A stretch of 64,000 nucleotides of DNA. It comes from CALOBA01 sp942491465 (GTDB lineage: Bacteria > Pseudomonadota > Gammaproteobacteria > Chromatiales > Chromatiaceae). The position numbers and the translations under genes were made by a program. Below the pieces are notes generated by a model. It was not told where the DNA came from, did not search any database, and saw nothing but the letters and a program-made list of their open reading frames with translations. The stretch is from assembly GCA_942491465.1 (NCBI GenBank), contig CALOBA010000038.1, positions 73,187-137,186 of the forward strand, in the 5' to 3' direction. Positions 8,856-21,228 of the stretch are shown here, piece after piece (position 1 is the first letter of the stretch; each line of letters starts with the position of its first letter).

Positions 8856-10472
8856 TCACGACGGCGGGCGGGCAGAGGGCGATGATAGGGCGGAATCGTC
8901 CCCGGTGCGAGTCCGTTGATAGCGGTAGAGCCGCCAGACGTGCAGCGGCTGCGGACAATGGGCGCCGCGGTGATAGTCCTGCGCGCCCTCGAGCACCCGC
9001 ATCGGCTTGCCGCGACAGTCGTAGAGGGTGCGCGTGGCATGGGCGGCGAAGCCCGGAATCTGCGGCGCCTGGAACTTGCGCGCCAGCAGCCAGAACCCGG
9101 TCTGCTGCAGGTCGGCGAGCCGCGGCAGGGGCACGATGCGACCGCGCAGGTACTCCGACGGCCGGGTGATCCCCGGCCACTGCACCACCGCCAGCTGCGG
9201 CTGGTAGAAGTTGATCATGGCCGCGAACGGGTAGCGATCGGCGATCACCGGCGCGGACAGGCCCGCCAAATAGTCGGCCAGGTCATCGAAGCCGTGGGTG
9301 TCGCGCAGGATGCGCTCTTGGCTCGACGGCAACGGCAGCGCATCGGTGGCGGCGTGGAAGGCGTAGAGCGTCACCAGCAGCAGGTTGGCGCAGGCCGCGG
9401 CCAGCACCCAGCGGCCGAGGGGGCGCAGCGCCAGCGCCGCCATCGGCGCCGCCGCGCTCAGGTAGATCGCCGCCCAATTCGCCTCCACGTCGCTGCCCAG
9501 GGCCACCCAGGCGAACAGCAGCAACGGGAACAGCGTCGCGGCCGTGAACAGCACCCGCGCCGGGCGGGTCAGCGTCTCGGCCAGCGCGCGGGCAATCCGC
9601 CGCGCCCCCCCCGCAACGACCAGCGTCGCCGCCAGCGGCACCAGCAGCAGCCCCCAAAACGCCAGCTCGCTGCCGATGAAGCCGCCGAGCCCGGCCAGCC
9701 GGTTGCCCAGCCCGGACACCGCCTCAGGCCCCGGCGAGCCGGGCACGCCCACCGCCGCCGGCAGCAGCCGCTCGGCGGCCAGCACCACCTCACCGGTGTC
9801 GGTGGCGAAGCCGTGGCCGAACTGGAAGCGCAGCGTCAGCCAATCGTTATCGGCATTCCAGAGCAGATTCGGCAGGAACAGCAGCAGGGCGAGCAGGCCG
9901 CCCAGATAGGGCCAGGGCGTGGCCAGGGCGCGGCGGTCGACGAGCAGGATCGCCCACAAAAACACCGGCCCGATGAGCACCATGGTGTACTTGCCGAGCA
10001 GCCCGAGCCCGGTGGCCACGCCGGCACCGAGCCAGCGGCGGCGATCGCCTTCCAACGCCGCCAGGGCCTCGTGCAGCGCCAGCGCCCAGCACAGGGCCAG
10101 GGGCGTGTCCGGGGTCAGGATCAGGCCGGCGGCGAGCCCCGGGAAGGTGGTCGCCGCCAGCACCAGCGCCAGCAGCAGACCCCGACCGGGTGCCAGACCG
10201 GCGCGCCGATACAGCCGCCACAGCACCCCCAGCGTCAGCGCGCCGGCGAGCATCGCCCCGAGGCGCCCGGCCAGCGCCGACGCGGGCTCCAGCAGCGCGC
10301 CGACGGCCAGCAGGGCCACCCCCGGCGGGTGATCGAAATAGCCCCAGTCCAGCGCCCGCGCCCAGTTGAAATAGTAGGCCTCGTCCTGCGTTACCGGGAT
10401 CAGCACGGCGAGCAGCAGGTGCCAGAGCAGCAGGCCGCCGATGAGCAGCCAGGGCCAGCGATCGGCGCGCAT
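8856..10472 (-). CDS. GT39/ArnT-like integral-membrane glycosyltransferase
   Basis: 538 residues with about ten to twelve hydrophobic segments. The first periplasmic loop carries TQDEAYYFNWARAL and GYFDHPPG, the acidic DE and HPP signatures of the PMT_2/GT39-GT83 superfamily (ArnT, polyprenyl-phosphate sugar transferases). These enzymes move a sugar from a lipid-phosphate carrier onto an acceptor on the periplasmic face. The start at 10470-10472 overlaps the PAP2 stop by one base (TGATG), so an upstream in-frame extension is rejected. It is the last gene of a minus-strand glycan operon, and donor and acceptor are unknown. Confidence 0.88.
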   Translation of the reverse strand: MRADRWPWLLIGGLLLWHLLLAVLIPVTQDEAYYFNWARALDWGYFDHPPGVALLAVGALLEPASALAGRLGAMLAGALTLGVLWRLYRRAGLAPGRGLLLALVLAATTFPGLAAGLILTPDTPLALCWALALHEALAALEGDRRRWLGAGVATGLGLLGKYTMVLIGPVFLWAILLVDRRALATPWPYLGGLLALLLFLPNLLWNADNDWLTLRFQFGHGFATDTGEVVLAAERLLPAAVGVPGSPGPEAVSGLGNRLAGLGGFIGSELAFWGLLLVPLAATLVVAGGARRIARALAETLTRPARVLFTAATLFPLLLFAWVALGSDVEANWAAIYLSAAAPMAALALRPLGRWVLAAACANLLLVTLYAFHAATDALPLPSSQERILRDTHGFDDLADYLAGLSAPVIADRYPFAAMINFYQPQLAVVQWPGITRPSEYLRGRIVPLPRLADLQQTGFWLLARKFQAPQIPGFAAHATRTLYDCRGKPMRVLEGAQDYHRGAHCPQPLHVWRLYRYQRTRTGDDSALSSPSARPPS

Positions 10473-11143
10473 CAGCACCGCCGCCAATCCCCCGCGCACA
10501 GCCAGGCCGAGAGCATCATCCAGCCGATGCCGACCAGGAACATGGAGGTCACCGCATCGCTCAGCCAATGCCCGCCGGCGCCGACGCGTACCAGCGCGAT
10601 CAGCAGCGTGTAGGCCAGGGCCAGGGCGATCCACAGCAGCCGCCCGTTGCCGAGCACCGCCGCCACCGCCACCAGATAGGCCGCCGCGGCCACATGCCCG
10701 GAGCTGAACGCGCCGCCGCCCTGATCGACGCGCACGAACCCCGGCGAGAACTGGCGATAGCCGCCGAACTCTTGGACCTTCACCGGCCGCGCCCGCCCCC
10801 AATGCTCCTTGAGCAGGCCGTTCACCAGCAGCCCCGGCACCAGCACCAGCAGACACAGCAGCAGCGCCAGCCTGCGCCCGGTGAAGCCCAGCAGCCGGCG
10901 CCCGCAGTGGCGGTTGTAGCGCCACAACCCGATCAGGCCCAGGTTGACGCCCACCATCAGCCAGGGGACCGAGTGGTAGCCGATGCGCTCCCACCAGAGG
11001 TCGCGCAGCACAAAGCCGTCCCCCGGCCGGTAGAACCAGCCGGACACGGCCAGGTCGATCTCGGGGTAGGCGAGCATCAGATTGGCGAAGCCGACGAAGC
11101 CGATCCAGAGCCAGATCGGCACGCCGAGCAGGCGGTCATTCAT
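10472..11143 (-). CDS. PAP2-family membrane phosphatase
   Basis: 223 residues with about six hydrophobic segments. The three PAP2 phosphatase motifs are present: KEHWGRARP (K-x6-RP), FSSGHVAAAAY (a variant of PSGH with Ser for Pro) and RVGAGGHWLSDAV (R-x5-H-x3-D). Family members remove phosphate from lipid A, undecaprenyl diphosphate or related lipid phosphates in the inner membrane. The start (ATG 11141-11143) overlaps the sulfotransferase stop by 8 bases and its stop overlaps the next start, so it is tightly coupled within the glycan operon. A role in modifying a lipid-linked surface glycan or lipid A is inferred. Confidence 0.88.
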   Translation of the reverse strand: MNDRLLGVPIWLWIGFVGFANLMLAYPEIDLAVSGWFYRPGDGFVLRDLWWERIGYHSVPWLMVGVNLGLIGLWRYNRHCGRRLLGFTGRRLALLLCLLVLVPGLLVNGLLKEHWGRARPVKVQEFGGYRQFSPGFVRVDQGGGAFSSGHVAAAAYLVAVAAVLGNGRLLWIALALAYTLLIALVRVGAGGHWLSDAVTSMFLVGIGWMMLSAWLCAGDWRRC

Positions 11144-12065
11144 AGGGATAACCCAGCTGGTCCAGCGGCAGCGCCCAGCGCGCGGCCAGCGCGCGATTGG
11201 CGCCGGTGAAGCGGCCGGCGATCTCGTCGGCAAGCGCGTCGCCGAGCAGCGCCCGCGCCGACTGCCGCGGCCCGCCGAGCCCGGCCCGCATGAGCCACAG
11301 CGGCGGGTTGCTGCGCAGCTTGTTGGAGATGGCCCGCAGCCACCAGTGCTTGTCGAGCACGCTGCGATAGCTGAACCGGTTCAACACCCGGCCGAGCCCC
11401 AGGGCCAGGCTGCCGAGTCCCTCGTTGTCGGGCCGATAGTCGAGCGCGGCCAGGTCCACATCGAGCCCCAGCCGTTCGCAATAGTCGGCGACAAAGCCCG
11501 GCGGATCGGCCCGAAACGCCTCGAACGGGAAGACATGCACGCGCGCATCGCCGAACAGCCGCGCATAGTGCGCGATCGCCCCGCGGTAGTCGAGGTGGCC
11601 GAGGTCGAACACCGGGAACTTGAACGGGTGCCGCGCCACATCGGTGCGATAGCGCGCCGGCAGCAGATAGCGCCGCGGCCCGTAGGTGCCGCCCTCGCGG
11701 ACATAGTGCCGATACAGGGCCGCGGCCAGGTCCACCTGATTGCGGATGAAGATGACCATCTCGGCCTCGGGCAGGGCGGCGGCGATGCGCTCGGCGACGT
11801 CCTTGGTCTGGGCACCGCGCATCCCGGCCGAGTGCGGGTTGCCGCTCAGCTCCTCCTCGCACAGGATCAGCGGCCGGTCCGCCTCATCCGCACCCAGCGC
11901 CCGTCGGGCCGCCGCGGCATCGAAGGCGAAGGTCGACGGCAGCAGCAGCGCCTCCTGCACCAGCCGCCGCGGCAGCGCCCGATGGCCGCGCACGGCGGGA
12001 TACAGCCGCTTCTGAAACCAGGTCGTGCCGGTCTTGTGATAGCCGATGTGGACGAGGGTCTGCAT
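11136..12065 (-). CDS. PAPS-dependent sulfotransferase
   Basis: 309 residues. The N-terminal VHIGYHKTGTTWFQK is the 5'-phosphosulfate-binding loop of sulfotransferases (HKTGTT-type P-loop), and a second PAPS-contact region is suggested by EMVIFIRNQVDLAAALY (about 120). The C-terminal part has variant acceptor-domain sequence. It overlaps the upstream glycosyltransferase stop by one base (TGATG) and the downstream PAP2 start by eight. Its position suggests sulfation of the glycan made by neighbouring transferases. The acceptor is unknown. Confidence 0.88.
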   Translation of the reverse strand: MQTLVHIGYHKTGTTWFQKRLYPAVRGHRALPRRLVQEALLLPSTFAFDAAAARRALGADEADRPLILCEEELSGNPHSAGMRGAQTKDVAERIAAALPEAEMVIFIRNQVDLAAALYRHYVREGGTYGPRRYLLPARYRTDVARHPFKFPVFDLGHLDYRGAIAHYARLFGDARVHVFPFEAFRADPPGFVADYCERLGLDVDLAALDYRPDNEGLGSLALGLGRVLNRFSYRSVLDKHWWLRAISNKLRSNPPLWLMRAGLGGPRQSARALLGDALADEIAGRFTGANRALAARWALPLDQLGYPYE

Positions 12066-13240
12066 CAGATCCCGCCCGCCCGCGCGGGGTCGAGGCCCAA
12101 GGCGACCAGATAGTCCCGCGCGCTCTGCGCGATGCGGTAGGGCGCAACGGCGGCGGCCAGGTCCGCGGGGTCGGGGCGCTGGTCGAGCCAGCGGGCGATG
12201 CCCGCGGCCATGGCCGCACTGTCGCCGATGGGGACCAGGGTACCGCAGCCACCGCCGGCCAGGACCTCGGCGGGGCCGCTAGGGCAGTCGGTGGACACCG
12301 CCGGGGTGCCGGCGGCCAGGGCCTCCACCAGGGCCACCGGCATCCCCTCCCAGCGCGAGCTGAGCACGAACACCCGGGCGCGGGCCATGTAGGCGTAGGG
12401 GTTCGGGTCGAAGCCGGGCAGGTCCACATCGGCGCCGACCCCGAGCCCGTCGGCCAGCGCCCGCAGCCGCCCCTGCCGGCGTCCGCGACCGAGGATGATC
12501 AACCGGCAGGCCCGCTGCCGGCGGACCAGGGCGAAGGCCCGCACCAAGGTCTCGAAGTCCTTGCGAAAGCCGAGCTCGCCGACGCCGAGGATTATCGGCG
12601 GCGCGGCGGCGGCGAACCAGGGATGATCCACCGGCGCCGCCGCCAGCTCGGCCAACCGCGGCGTGACGATGGGACTACGCACCACCCGCACCAGCGCCGG
12701 GTGGAGCCCGGCCCAAGCGACCAGATCGTCGGCGGCCCCCCGCGACGGCACGATGACGGCATCGGCACGGGGATAGAGGTGGCGGATCGATGCCCGCTGC
12801 AGCATCCGCTCCAGCCGGCCGCGATCCGCCAGGTTCACCGATACCGTGGTGCCGAGCCGCAGCGCCAACCGGGTATCCACCCCGGCCAGGGCCCGCGCCA
12901 GCACCGCCATGCGGTTGACCCGATCCTTGTCCGTCAGCAGCGCCGCCGGCCGCTCCCGGCGCAGCCAGCGCACCAGCGCCGGCAGGGCACCGTTGACATG
13001 GCGGCAGCCCAAGTCCACCGCCCGCGCAACGTTCAATGCGGCAACATCCACCTCCGGCCCATGCCCGCGCACCCGCAACAGATCGACGCCGACCCCCCAG
13101 GCATCGAGCTGGCCGGTCAGGTTGCGCACCACCCGATCGACCCCGCTGTGCCCCGAGGTCGCCGCGAAGATCGCAACACGCCCGACGCCGCGACCGTCAC
13201 CCTGCGCACAGCCCTCATCAATGGGATTCCCGTTGGTCAT
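12065..13240 (-). CDS. GT4-family glycosyltransferase
   Basis: 391 residues with the two Rossmann domains of GT-B enzymes. The N-terminal acceptor domain begins VAIFAATSGHSGVDRVVRNL. The C-terminal donor domain has LGVGELGFRKDFETLVRAF, LIILGRGR, and the E-x7-E site in SSRWEGMPVALVEALAAGTP. It transfers a sugar from an NDP-sugar in the cytoplasm. The ATG at 13238-13240 is the first start outside repeat DNA. The same frame stays open about 93 codons further through a hexanucleotide tract, giving an Arg/Gln-rich extension that is unlikely to be translated. It is first in a four-gene overlapping operon. Confidence 0.92.
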   Translation of the reverse strand: MTNGNPIDEGCAQGDGRGVGRVAIFAATSGHSGVDRVVRNLTGQLDAWGVGVDLLRVRGHGPEVDVAALNVARAVDLGCRHVNGALPALVRWLRRERPAALLTDKDRVNRMAVLARALAGVDTRLALRLGTTVSVNLADRGRLERMLQRASIRHLYPRADAVIVPSRGAADDLVAWAGLHPALVRVVRSPIVTPRLAELAAAPVDHPWFAAAAPPIILGVGELGFRKDFETLVRAFALVRRQRACRLIILGRGRRQGRLRALADGLGVGADVDLPGFDPNPYAYMARARVFVLSSRWEGMPVALVEALAAGTPAVSTDCPSGPAEVLAGGGCGTLVPIGDSAAMAAGIARWLDQRPDPADLAAAVAPYRIAQSARDYLVALGLDPARAGGI

Positions 13241-13242
13241 GA

Positions 13243-13705
<463 letters not shown>

Positions 13706-13813
13706 ATCATCACCCCCCCCAACGACGAATCATCGTCGCAGCCATTACTAAGGATTCAAAAAAATGAGCATATCGATTCAACCCGCGAGCCGGACAGTCT
13801 GTAGGGTGGATAA

Positions 13814-14080
<267 letters not shown>

Positions 14081-14081
14081 T

Positions 14082-14126
14082 AAGCGCAGCGCATCCACCA
14101 ATCGCCGTCGGTGGATGCGCTGCGCT
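14082..14126. repeat. Long perfect palindrome (GCGCAGCGCATCCACC hairpin)
   Basis: AAGCGCAGCGCATCCACC and its exact reverse complement flank a 9-base loop, giving an 18-bp stem. It sits downstream of the glycosyltransferase stop at 14174 and could terminate that transcript, although no T-run follows. Related copies are at 16472-16495 and, as GCGGATAAGCG...GCATCCGCC, at 21413-21447. Confidence 0.7.
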
Positions 14127-14173
14127 TAATCCACCCGGCACCGCATGTGTTTCAATTGTTATCGAATCGCTAC

Positions 14174-15310
14174 TCACCGCGCATCCTCAAGACCAACCCC
14201 AAGCACCTCCAGATACCCCTGCACACTCCGCCGCAGCTCAAAGCGCGCCGCCCCGGCCCGCAGCAGCTCCCGCGACGGCGGCGAGCGCAGGGTGGCCGCC
14301 ATGGCATCGGCCAGGGCGCGGGCGTCGTTCACCGGCACCAGCGGCCCCAAGGCGCCCTCCTCCAGGATCTCCCGCGGGCCGCTGGGACAGTCCGTGGCCA
14401 CGCAGGGCGTGCCCAGGGTCACCGCCTCCATCAGCGCATTGTTGGCCCCTTCAAACAGCGATGAGACCACGAACAGATCGGCGGCGGCCACCAGCGGGAA
14501 CGGGTTCGCCAGGTGGCCCACCAGATCCACATCATCGGCCACGCCCAGCCGGGCGGCCAGCCGCTGCAGGCGCTGGCGCTGGCGCCCCTCGCCGCAGAGG
14601 ATCAGCCGGCAGCGCCGGCGCCGCCGCAGCCGGGCGAAGGCGCGGATCAGGAGCCGGTAATTCTTGGCCGTCACCAGCCGCCCGACGCTGACGATCAGCG
14701 GCGCCTCGGGCCGGCCGATCCAGCGGTGCGCGTAGGCATCCCGAGACTGGGCCAGCAGCGCGGACCGATCCACCGGGTTCCAGACCGTGGCCAGCCGCGG
14801 GTGCGGGCCGGGCAGCGGGCGCAGCATCCGCCCCAGGGCCTCGGTCACCCCGGGGGAGATGCCGAGCAGCGCGTCCGCCTCGGCCAACACCCGCGCCAGC
14901 CGGCGCTGCCGAACCCAGGCCGTCAGCAAGCCCTGCTGGCGCAGCTTCGCCGGCAGGTTGGTGCCGACGCGGAACACCGTCCACGGCCGCGCCGGGCCGA
15001 GCCCCGCGCGACCCAGCAGCGCATTGGTCTGGTCCTTGTTGCTGAGCAGCGCCGCCGGGCGCTCGGCATCGAGATAGCTGGCGAGCTGCACCCGGGCACT
15101 GTCGGCGCGCTCGGCATCCAGGGGGAAGCGGCGCAGACCGGCGCGACCGTCCAGCGGCACCAGGTCCGGGTGCTCGCCGCTGGGCAGCAGCAGGTCCACG
15201 GCCAGGCCGTGGTCGAGCAGGCCGGTGATCAGATTGATCATGACCCGCCCGACGCCGCCGGGGCCGGGGCGAAAGCCGAGCAGGGCCAACCGCGGTGCCG
15301 CCCCGGTCAT
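14174..15310 (-). CDS. GT4-family glycosyltransferase
   Basis: 378 residues, GT-B fold. The N-terminal domain has FRPGPGGVGRVMINLITGL, and the donor domain has VSVGRLVTAKNYRLLIRAF, LILCGEGRQR and the E-x7-E region SSLFEGANNALMEAVTLGTP, followed by DCPSGPREIL. It is a cytoplasmic retaining glycosyltransferase of a surface-polysaccharide pathway. Its start overlaps the stop of the preceding GT4 gene by four bases (ATGA). It is about 35-40% alike by eye to the transferases at 12065 and 15307, which suggests gene duplication within the locus. Sugar specificity is unknown. Confidence 0.92.
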   Translation of the reverse strand: MTGAAPRLALLGFRPGPGGVGRVMINLITGLLDHGLAVDLLLPSGEHPDLVPLDGRAGLRRFPLDAERADSARVQLASYLDAERPAALLSNKDQTNALLGRAGLGPARPWTVFRVGTNLPAKLRQQGLLTAWVRQRRLARVLAEADALLGISPGVTEALGRMLRPLPGPHPRLATVWNPVDRSALLAQSRDAYAHRWIGRPEAPLIVSVGRLVTAKNYRLLIRAFARLRRRRRCRLILCGEGRQRQRLQRLAARLGVADDVDLVGHLANPFPLVAAADLFVVSSLFEGANNALMEAVTLGTPCVATDCPSGPREILEEGALGPLVPVNDARALADAMAATLRSPPSRELLRAGAARFELRRSVQGYLEVLGVGLEDAR

Positions 15311-16431
15311 GGCGCAGCCCCGAGCAGCAGCACACGATAGCGCTCGGCCACCCGCGCCGGCGCGAAGTCAGCGGCGCGCGCGCGCAGCGCATCGGCAGAT
15401 ACGCCGGGGGCGCGCAGTTCGGCATCGATGGCTGCCGCCAGCGCCGCCGGGTCCCCGGGTGGCACCAGCGCGCCGAGGGCGCCGTCGCGCAGGATCTCCC
15501 GCGGACCGCTCGGGCAATCCGTCGACACCACCGGCGTGCCCGTCGACATCGCCTCCACCAGCACGTTGCCGAACCCCTCCCAGTCCGACGACAGCACAAA
15601 CAGCCGCGCCCGCGCCATCTGCGCGCGCGGATTGGCCACAAAGCCCGGCAGCGCCACCCGCTCGGCCACGCCCAACTCGGCGGCCAGCCGCAGCAGCGGC
15701 CCGCGGTCGCCGCCCTCGCCCAGGATCACCAGCCGCGGCGGGGGCGTTGTCGCAACCAGCGCCAAGGCCCGCAGCAGCGTCGCGAAGGCCTTCTGCCGGG
15801 TCAGCCGCCCGACACCCAAGATCACCGGCGGCCCGTCGTCGGCGAGCCACGGATGCGCCGGCGGCCCGCCCGGCTCCGTGGTCACCACCGGGTTGTGGAT
15901 CACCTGCAGTCGCCCCGGCGGCAGCGGCACCAATGCCGCCAGATCCGCCGCCACGCCGGCGGAGACGCAGATCACGCCATCGGCGCGCGGATACCAGCGC
16001 CGCATCGCCCGCAGCCGCCCCCAGCGCCGCAGCGGCCCCATCTCCTGGAGCCCCGCGCTCGACGCATTGTGCACGCCGAGCAGGATGCGCGTCGCCGCCC
16101 CCTCCGCGCCCCGGTCGGCGGCACAGCGCGCCGCCAGCAGATTCGCCCGATGCCCGGCGGCCAGCAGCGCCCGCGGACGCTCCCGGCGCAGATAGGCGCG
16201 CAGCATCCCGAGATGCCGCCGCCGACCACCGACCCCCAGGTTGCATACCCCCAGCCGCGGATCGAGCCCCGGCACCAGCAGCCGCGGGTCCTGCGGCGCG
16301 AACGTCACCAGCGTCACCTCCAGCCCCAGGGCGCACAGGGCCGCACCCAGCGCCCCCACCACCGGCGTAATCCCACCATGCCCGGCCCCACCACCACGGC
16401 CAAGAGGACTAAACAAGGCAATATCGGTCAT
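15307..16431 (-). CDS. GT4-family glycosyltransferase
   Basis: 374 residues with GT-B signatures: GGGAGHGGITPVVGALGAAL at the N-terminal end, LGVGRLTRQKAFATLLRAL and LVILGEGGDR at the donor site, the E-x7-E motif in SSDWEGFGNVLVEAMSTGTP, then DCPSGPREIL. The start at 16429-16431 (MTDIALFSP) gives the proper first beta-strand. A further 21 upstream in-frame codons are rejected. It overlaps the next gene by ATGA and probably heads the two-gene transcript 16431-14174. Role in capsule, O-antigen or exopolysaccharide assembly is inferred from neighbours. Confidence 0.92.
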   Translation of the reverse strand: MTDIALFSPLGRGGGAGHGGITPVVGALGAALCALGLEVTLVTFAPQDPRLLVPGLDPRLGVCNLGVGGRRRHLGMLRAYLRRERPRALLAAGHRANLLAARCAADRGAEGAATRILLGVHNASSAGLQEMGPLRRWGRLRAMRRWYPRADGVICVSAGVAADLAALVPLPPGRLQVIHNPVVTTEPGGPPAHPWLADDGPPVILGVGRLTRQKAFATLLRALALVATTPPPRLVILGEGGDRGPLLRLAAELGVAERVALPGFVANPRAQMARARLFVLSSDWEGFGNVLVEAMSTGTPVVSTDCPSGPREILRDGALGALVPPGDPAALAAAIDAELRAPGVSADALRARAADFAPARVAERYRVLLLGAAP

Positions 16432-17343
16432 CGTCGATGGATCTGGAACGCGCTGTTGGTAAAGGAAAAGGGTGGATAAGCGCAGCACATCCACCGCCGG
16501 CGCTGGCGCACCGCTGCGGAAGTCCTGAGACCGTTCCCAACCTCACCTCGCCTGCTGACCCGTGTCGGCCTGGAGGTCGACACTCCCGGGTCGAAACTCC
16601 CTCGCCGACGCCCCCGCCGCGGACCGCATTGGAAGAAGCGGCCGGGTGCCCCCGGGAGGGTCGCCCTCCAGGGCGACCCGTATTCGCCGCGGACGGCGAA
16701 CGGCATCAGGACCTCTGCATCCAAGGCGATTGCCGCTCGAAGATGCGCCCGGAAGGGTACAGCAATCCGTCACCGAAACGCCATGCAGTTGGAGCCACGG
16801 CCCGCCGCGAAGCACCAGGCCGGCTTGGTAGTGGAGGTCTTCCTGCCAGCGCACCTAGGCGCGGCGCTCGGTCTCGGGGAGCTTCATGATGTCCAGCTTG
16901 GTCTCGGCCTCGCCGGGGTGCTCGACCAGGGTCTTGGACAATGCCGTTAAGTTAAGCCGTGGGAGCGGTTTCCAGCCGCGACGCTCTGCGCGCGAGCCGA
17001 GTCGCGGCTTGAAGCCGCTCCCACAGGTGCCGCCGGTCTCGTCAGTTTCGCGGCAAAGCCCTAGGCTGTCCAAGTCCGTCGATCCAGCCGACCATCCTCC
17101 GCCTGGCATTTGGCTTTTCGCCTACGGGGCGATTGCCGGAAGAAGCACGCACCGGTACACCGCTTGCTTACGGCAGGCCGGCTGAGGCTCGGTGTCCGGG
17201 CAGCCCTTTCGGCGCGTCGGGGACGATCGCTACTTTTTGGAACTCCGCAACACGCGAAAGACACGGAAGGGTTCAGCGGCGAGCCACGGGGGGACTGATG
17301 TATCCTTGGGCCTGCGTCCCATCCTGTATTTCGGTCCTAACCG
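16432..17343. other. 912-bp intergenic region rich in decayed repeats
   Basis: No intact gene is seen. From left to right it holds a GGTGGATAAGCGCAGC palindrome half (16472), a family C end (CGCTGCGGAAGTCCTGAGACC, about 16508), a GGGTCGCC hairpin (16657-16682), and a segment (16555-16640) resembling 23992-24090. A GTGGGAGCGGTTTCCAGCCGCGA inverted repeat ending in a family C terminus lies at about 16958-17064, and a CACGCGAAAGACACGG stretch at about 17251. The minus frame tail near 16860-16950 (LVEHPGEAETKLDIMKLPE) may be a gene remnant, not recognised. Confidence 0.55.
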
Positions 17344-18298
17344 TTGAACGCTCGCCCGCCCCCCAACACTGCTCCTCAGGCCGACTGCGCGCCAGACGTC
17401 GAACCCCGGCTCGCATCCGCCGACACCGACCACCTGCCCACCGGACGCTGCATCGGCGAGCATCCCGATGCCGCCCAAGCGCAAGCCGGCCCGCCGGCAG
17501 ACCTGCTGATCGTTGAGGACGACCGCGACAGCCTGATGCTGCTGGAGGCCCTGCTGCGGGACGACGGGTTCGTCATCCGCACCGCCGCCTCCGGTGGCGA
17601 AGGGCTTGAGCGCTGCCGGCAGCGCGCGCCGGACCTGATGCTGCTGGACATCGGCATACCGCCGCCGGACGGCCTTGCCGTGCTCCGCGAGCTGAAGGCG
17701 GATGCGAGGCTTCGGCAGATCCCGGTGCTGCTGCTGACCGGCCGCGTCGACCCGGCCAGCAAGGCCCTGGCCTTCCGGCTCGGCGCCCACGACTACCTGA
17801 CCAAGCCGGTCGAAGAGACGGAGCTGCGGGCACGCCTCAGCCACCACCTGAGCCAGGCCCGACTCAACCAGGGGCTCATTCGGCGCCTCGCCGCCTACCA
17901 GGCGCGCTTCGGCGCACTCGACGAGCGGGCGTTGCCGAAGGGCGCCGACGAGCGCGCCGCCGGCCAAGTGGCGCAGCTCTGGCGGGCGCGGGACCTCATC
18001 GAGCGCCACCTCGCCGCGCCGCGCTCGCCCGCCGAACTGGCCACCGCGGTCGGCCTGAGCCAGCGGGCGCTCGCGCGGGGCTTCGCCACGCTGTTCGGCA
18101 CCAGCATCCACGGCCACCTCCGCGAGGCCCGGCTGCAGCGCGCGCGGCGGCTGCTGCTCGGCACCGACCTGCTGGTGAAGACCATCGCGCTGGAGGTGGG
18201 CTATCGGCAGACCGGCGATCTGACCCGCGCCCTGGTGGCCCGCTTCGGCGCCACGCCGACGCAGCTGCGCGAGGGCGCCGGTCGCGACGGCGCCCGCG

Positions 18299-18309
<11 letters not shown>
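17344..18309 (+). CDS. Response regulator with AraC-type DNA-binding domain
   Basis: 321 residues. A receiver domain (about 52-170) has the acidic pocket E58-D59-D60, phospho-acceptor D102 in LMLLDIGIPPPDG, T132 and K154 in YLTKPV. A C-terminal AraC-type double helix-turn-helix (about 220-315) includes AVGLSQRALARGFATLFG and IALEVGYRQTGDLTRALVARFG. The frame opens with TTG at 17344, immediately after an in-frame TAA. No ATG or GTG precedes the receiver domain. Its last 11 bases overlap the kinase start, so the two form a coupled two-component pair. Target genes are unknown. Confidence 0.88.
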
Positions 18310-20182
<1,873 letters not shown>

Positions 20183-20194
<12 letters not shown>

Positions 20195-21164
20195 CCCAGT
20201 CCTGCTGTTCACCGTCACCGACACCGGCTGCGGCATCGCCGAGGCGGATCGGGAGCGCCTGTTCGCCCCCTTCGAGCAATACCACCACGCCCAATCCGGC
20301 AGCGGGCTCGGCCTCGCCATCTGCCGCGAACTGGCGACCGTGCTCGGCGGCGAGCTGCTGCTGCACAGCGCGCCCGGACAGGGCAGCCGGTTCAGCCTCC
20401 GGCTGCCGGTGCAGCGGCTGACGACGGCGCCCGACATGGACACCTCAACGGCGGAGCCCTCGCCCATCCTCGGCTACGCCGGCCCGCGCCGACGCATCCT
20501 GGTGATCGACGACAACGCGGACAATCGGCGATTGATGATCGCGCTGCTGCAACAGCTGGGCTTTGCCGTCGACACCGCCGACGGCGCCCAGGCGGCCTTG
20601 GCCCGGGCCCGCGAGCGGGCACCGGACCTGGTGATCGCAGACCTGCGCATGCCCGAGGTCTGCGGCTACGCCGCCACCTGGCAGCTGCGCACCGCGCTCG
20701 GGCGCTGGGACCTGCCCGCCATCGCCGCCTCCGCCTCGCCGCTGCCGGCACCGGAAGACGCCGCCGCGCTCGGCTTCGATGCCTTCCTGCTCAAGCCCAT
20801 CACGCTGGATGCGCTGCGCGAAACACTCGGCGAGTGCCTGGGGCTGCACTGGCAGCGGGGCGATGCGGCCTCGCTGCAATCCGCACCGTCCCCCGGCAGC
20901 CGGCCACCAGCCCAACCGCCGACGCAGCCATTGGCAGAACCGCCGGAGCCGCCGCCGCGCATGGAACTGGCAGCCGCCCTGGAGCTTGCCGAACTCAACG
21001 ACTGGGACAGTCTGCGGGACTGGTGCAGGTCGCTGGACGACGCCTTCCCGGAGTGCAGAGGATTCGCGCGGCGCGTGCACGCGCTGCTCGACCAGATCGA
21101 TGCCGGCACGCAGACCGACGCCCCCTTGGAGGCCCTGCGGAGACTGCTGGCGGACCGCGGCTAG
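20183..21164 (+). pseudogene. Hybrid histidine kinase, C-terminal part (ATPase end plus receiver)
   Basis: Continuation of the preceding kinase in another frame. The G1 box (VLLFTVTDTGCGIAEADRERLF), F box (FAPFEQYHH) and G2 box (GSGLGLAICREL) are intact. A receiver domain follows, with RILVIDDNADNRR, phospho-acceptor Asp in LVIADLRMPEVCG and FLLKPITLDALRE, then a Pro-rich linker and a helical tail. No own start is evident before the ATPase motifs. An ATG at 20436 with weak context could yield a stand-alone receiver protein. Together with 18299-20176 it makes one full-length hybrid kinase apart from the frame change. Confidence 0.82.
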
Positions 21165-21228
21165 GGCCGTCGGCTCATCGCCGGGTCTCGTTCCTCAACC
21201 CAGCCTGCGCGCTGCTGGCGGATCGCGC

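Noticed and set aside
10473..10994. Upstream extension of the GT39-type gene to 10994
   Set aside because: It overlaps the PAP2 gene on the same strand in another frame and lacks membrane sequence. The TGATG overlap fixes the start at 10472.
16855..17109. Minus-strand 84-codon gene
   Set aside because: Most of it is GTGGGAGCGG palindrome sequence. Only the last 28 codons look protein-like, and no family is recognised.
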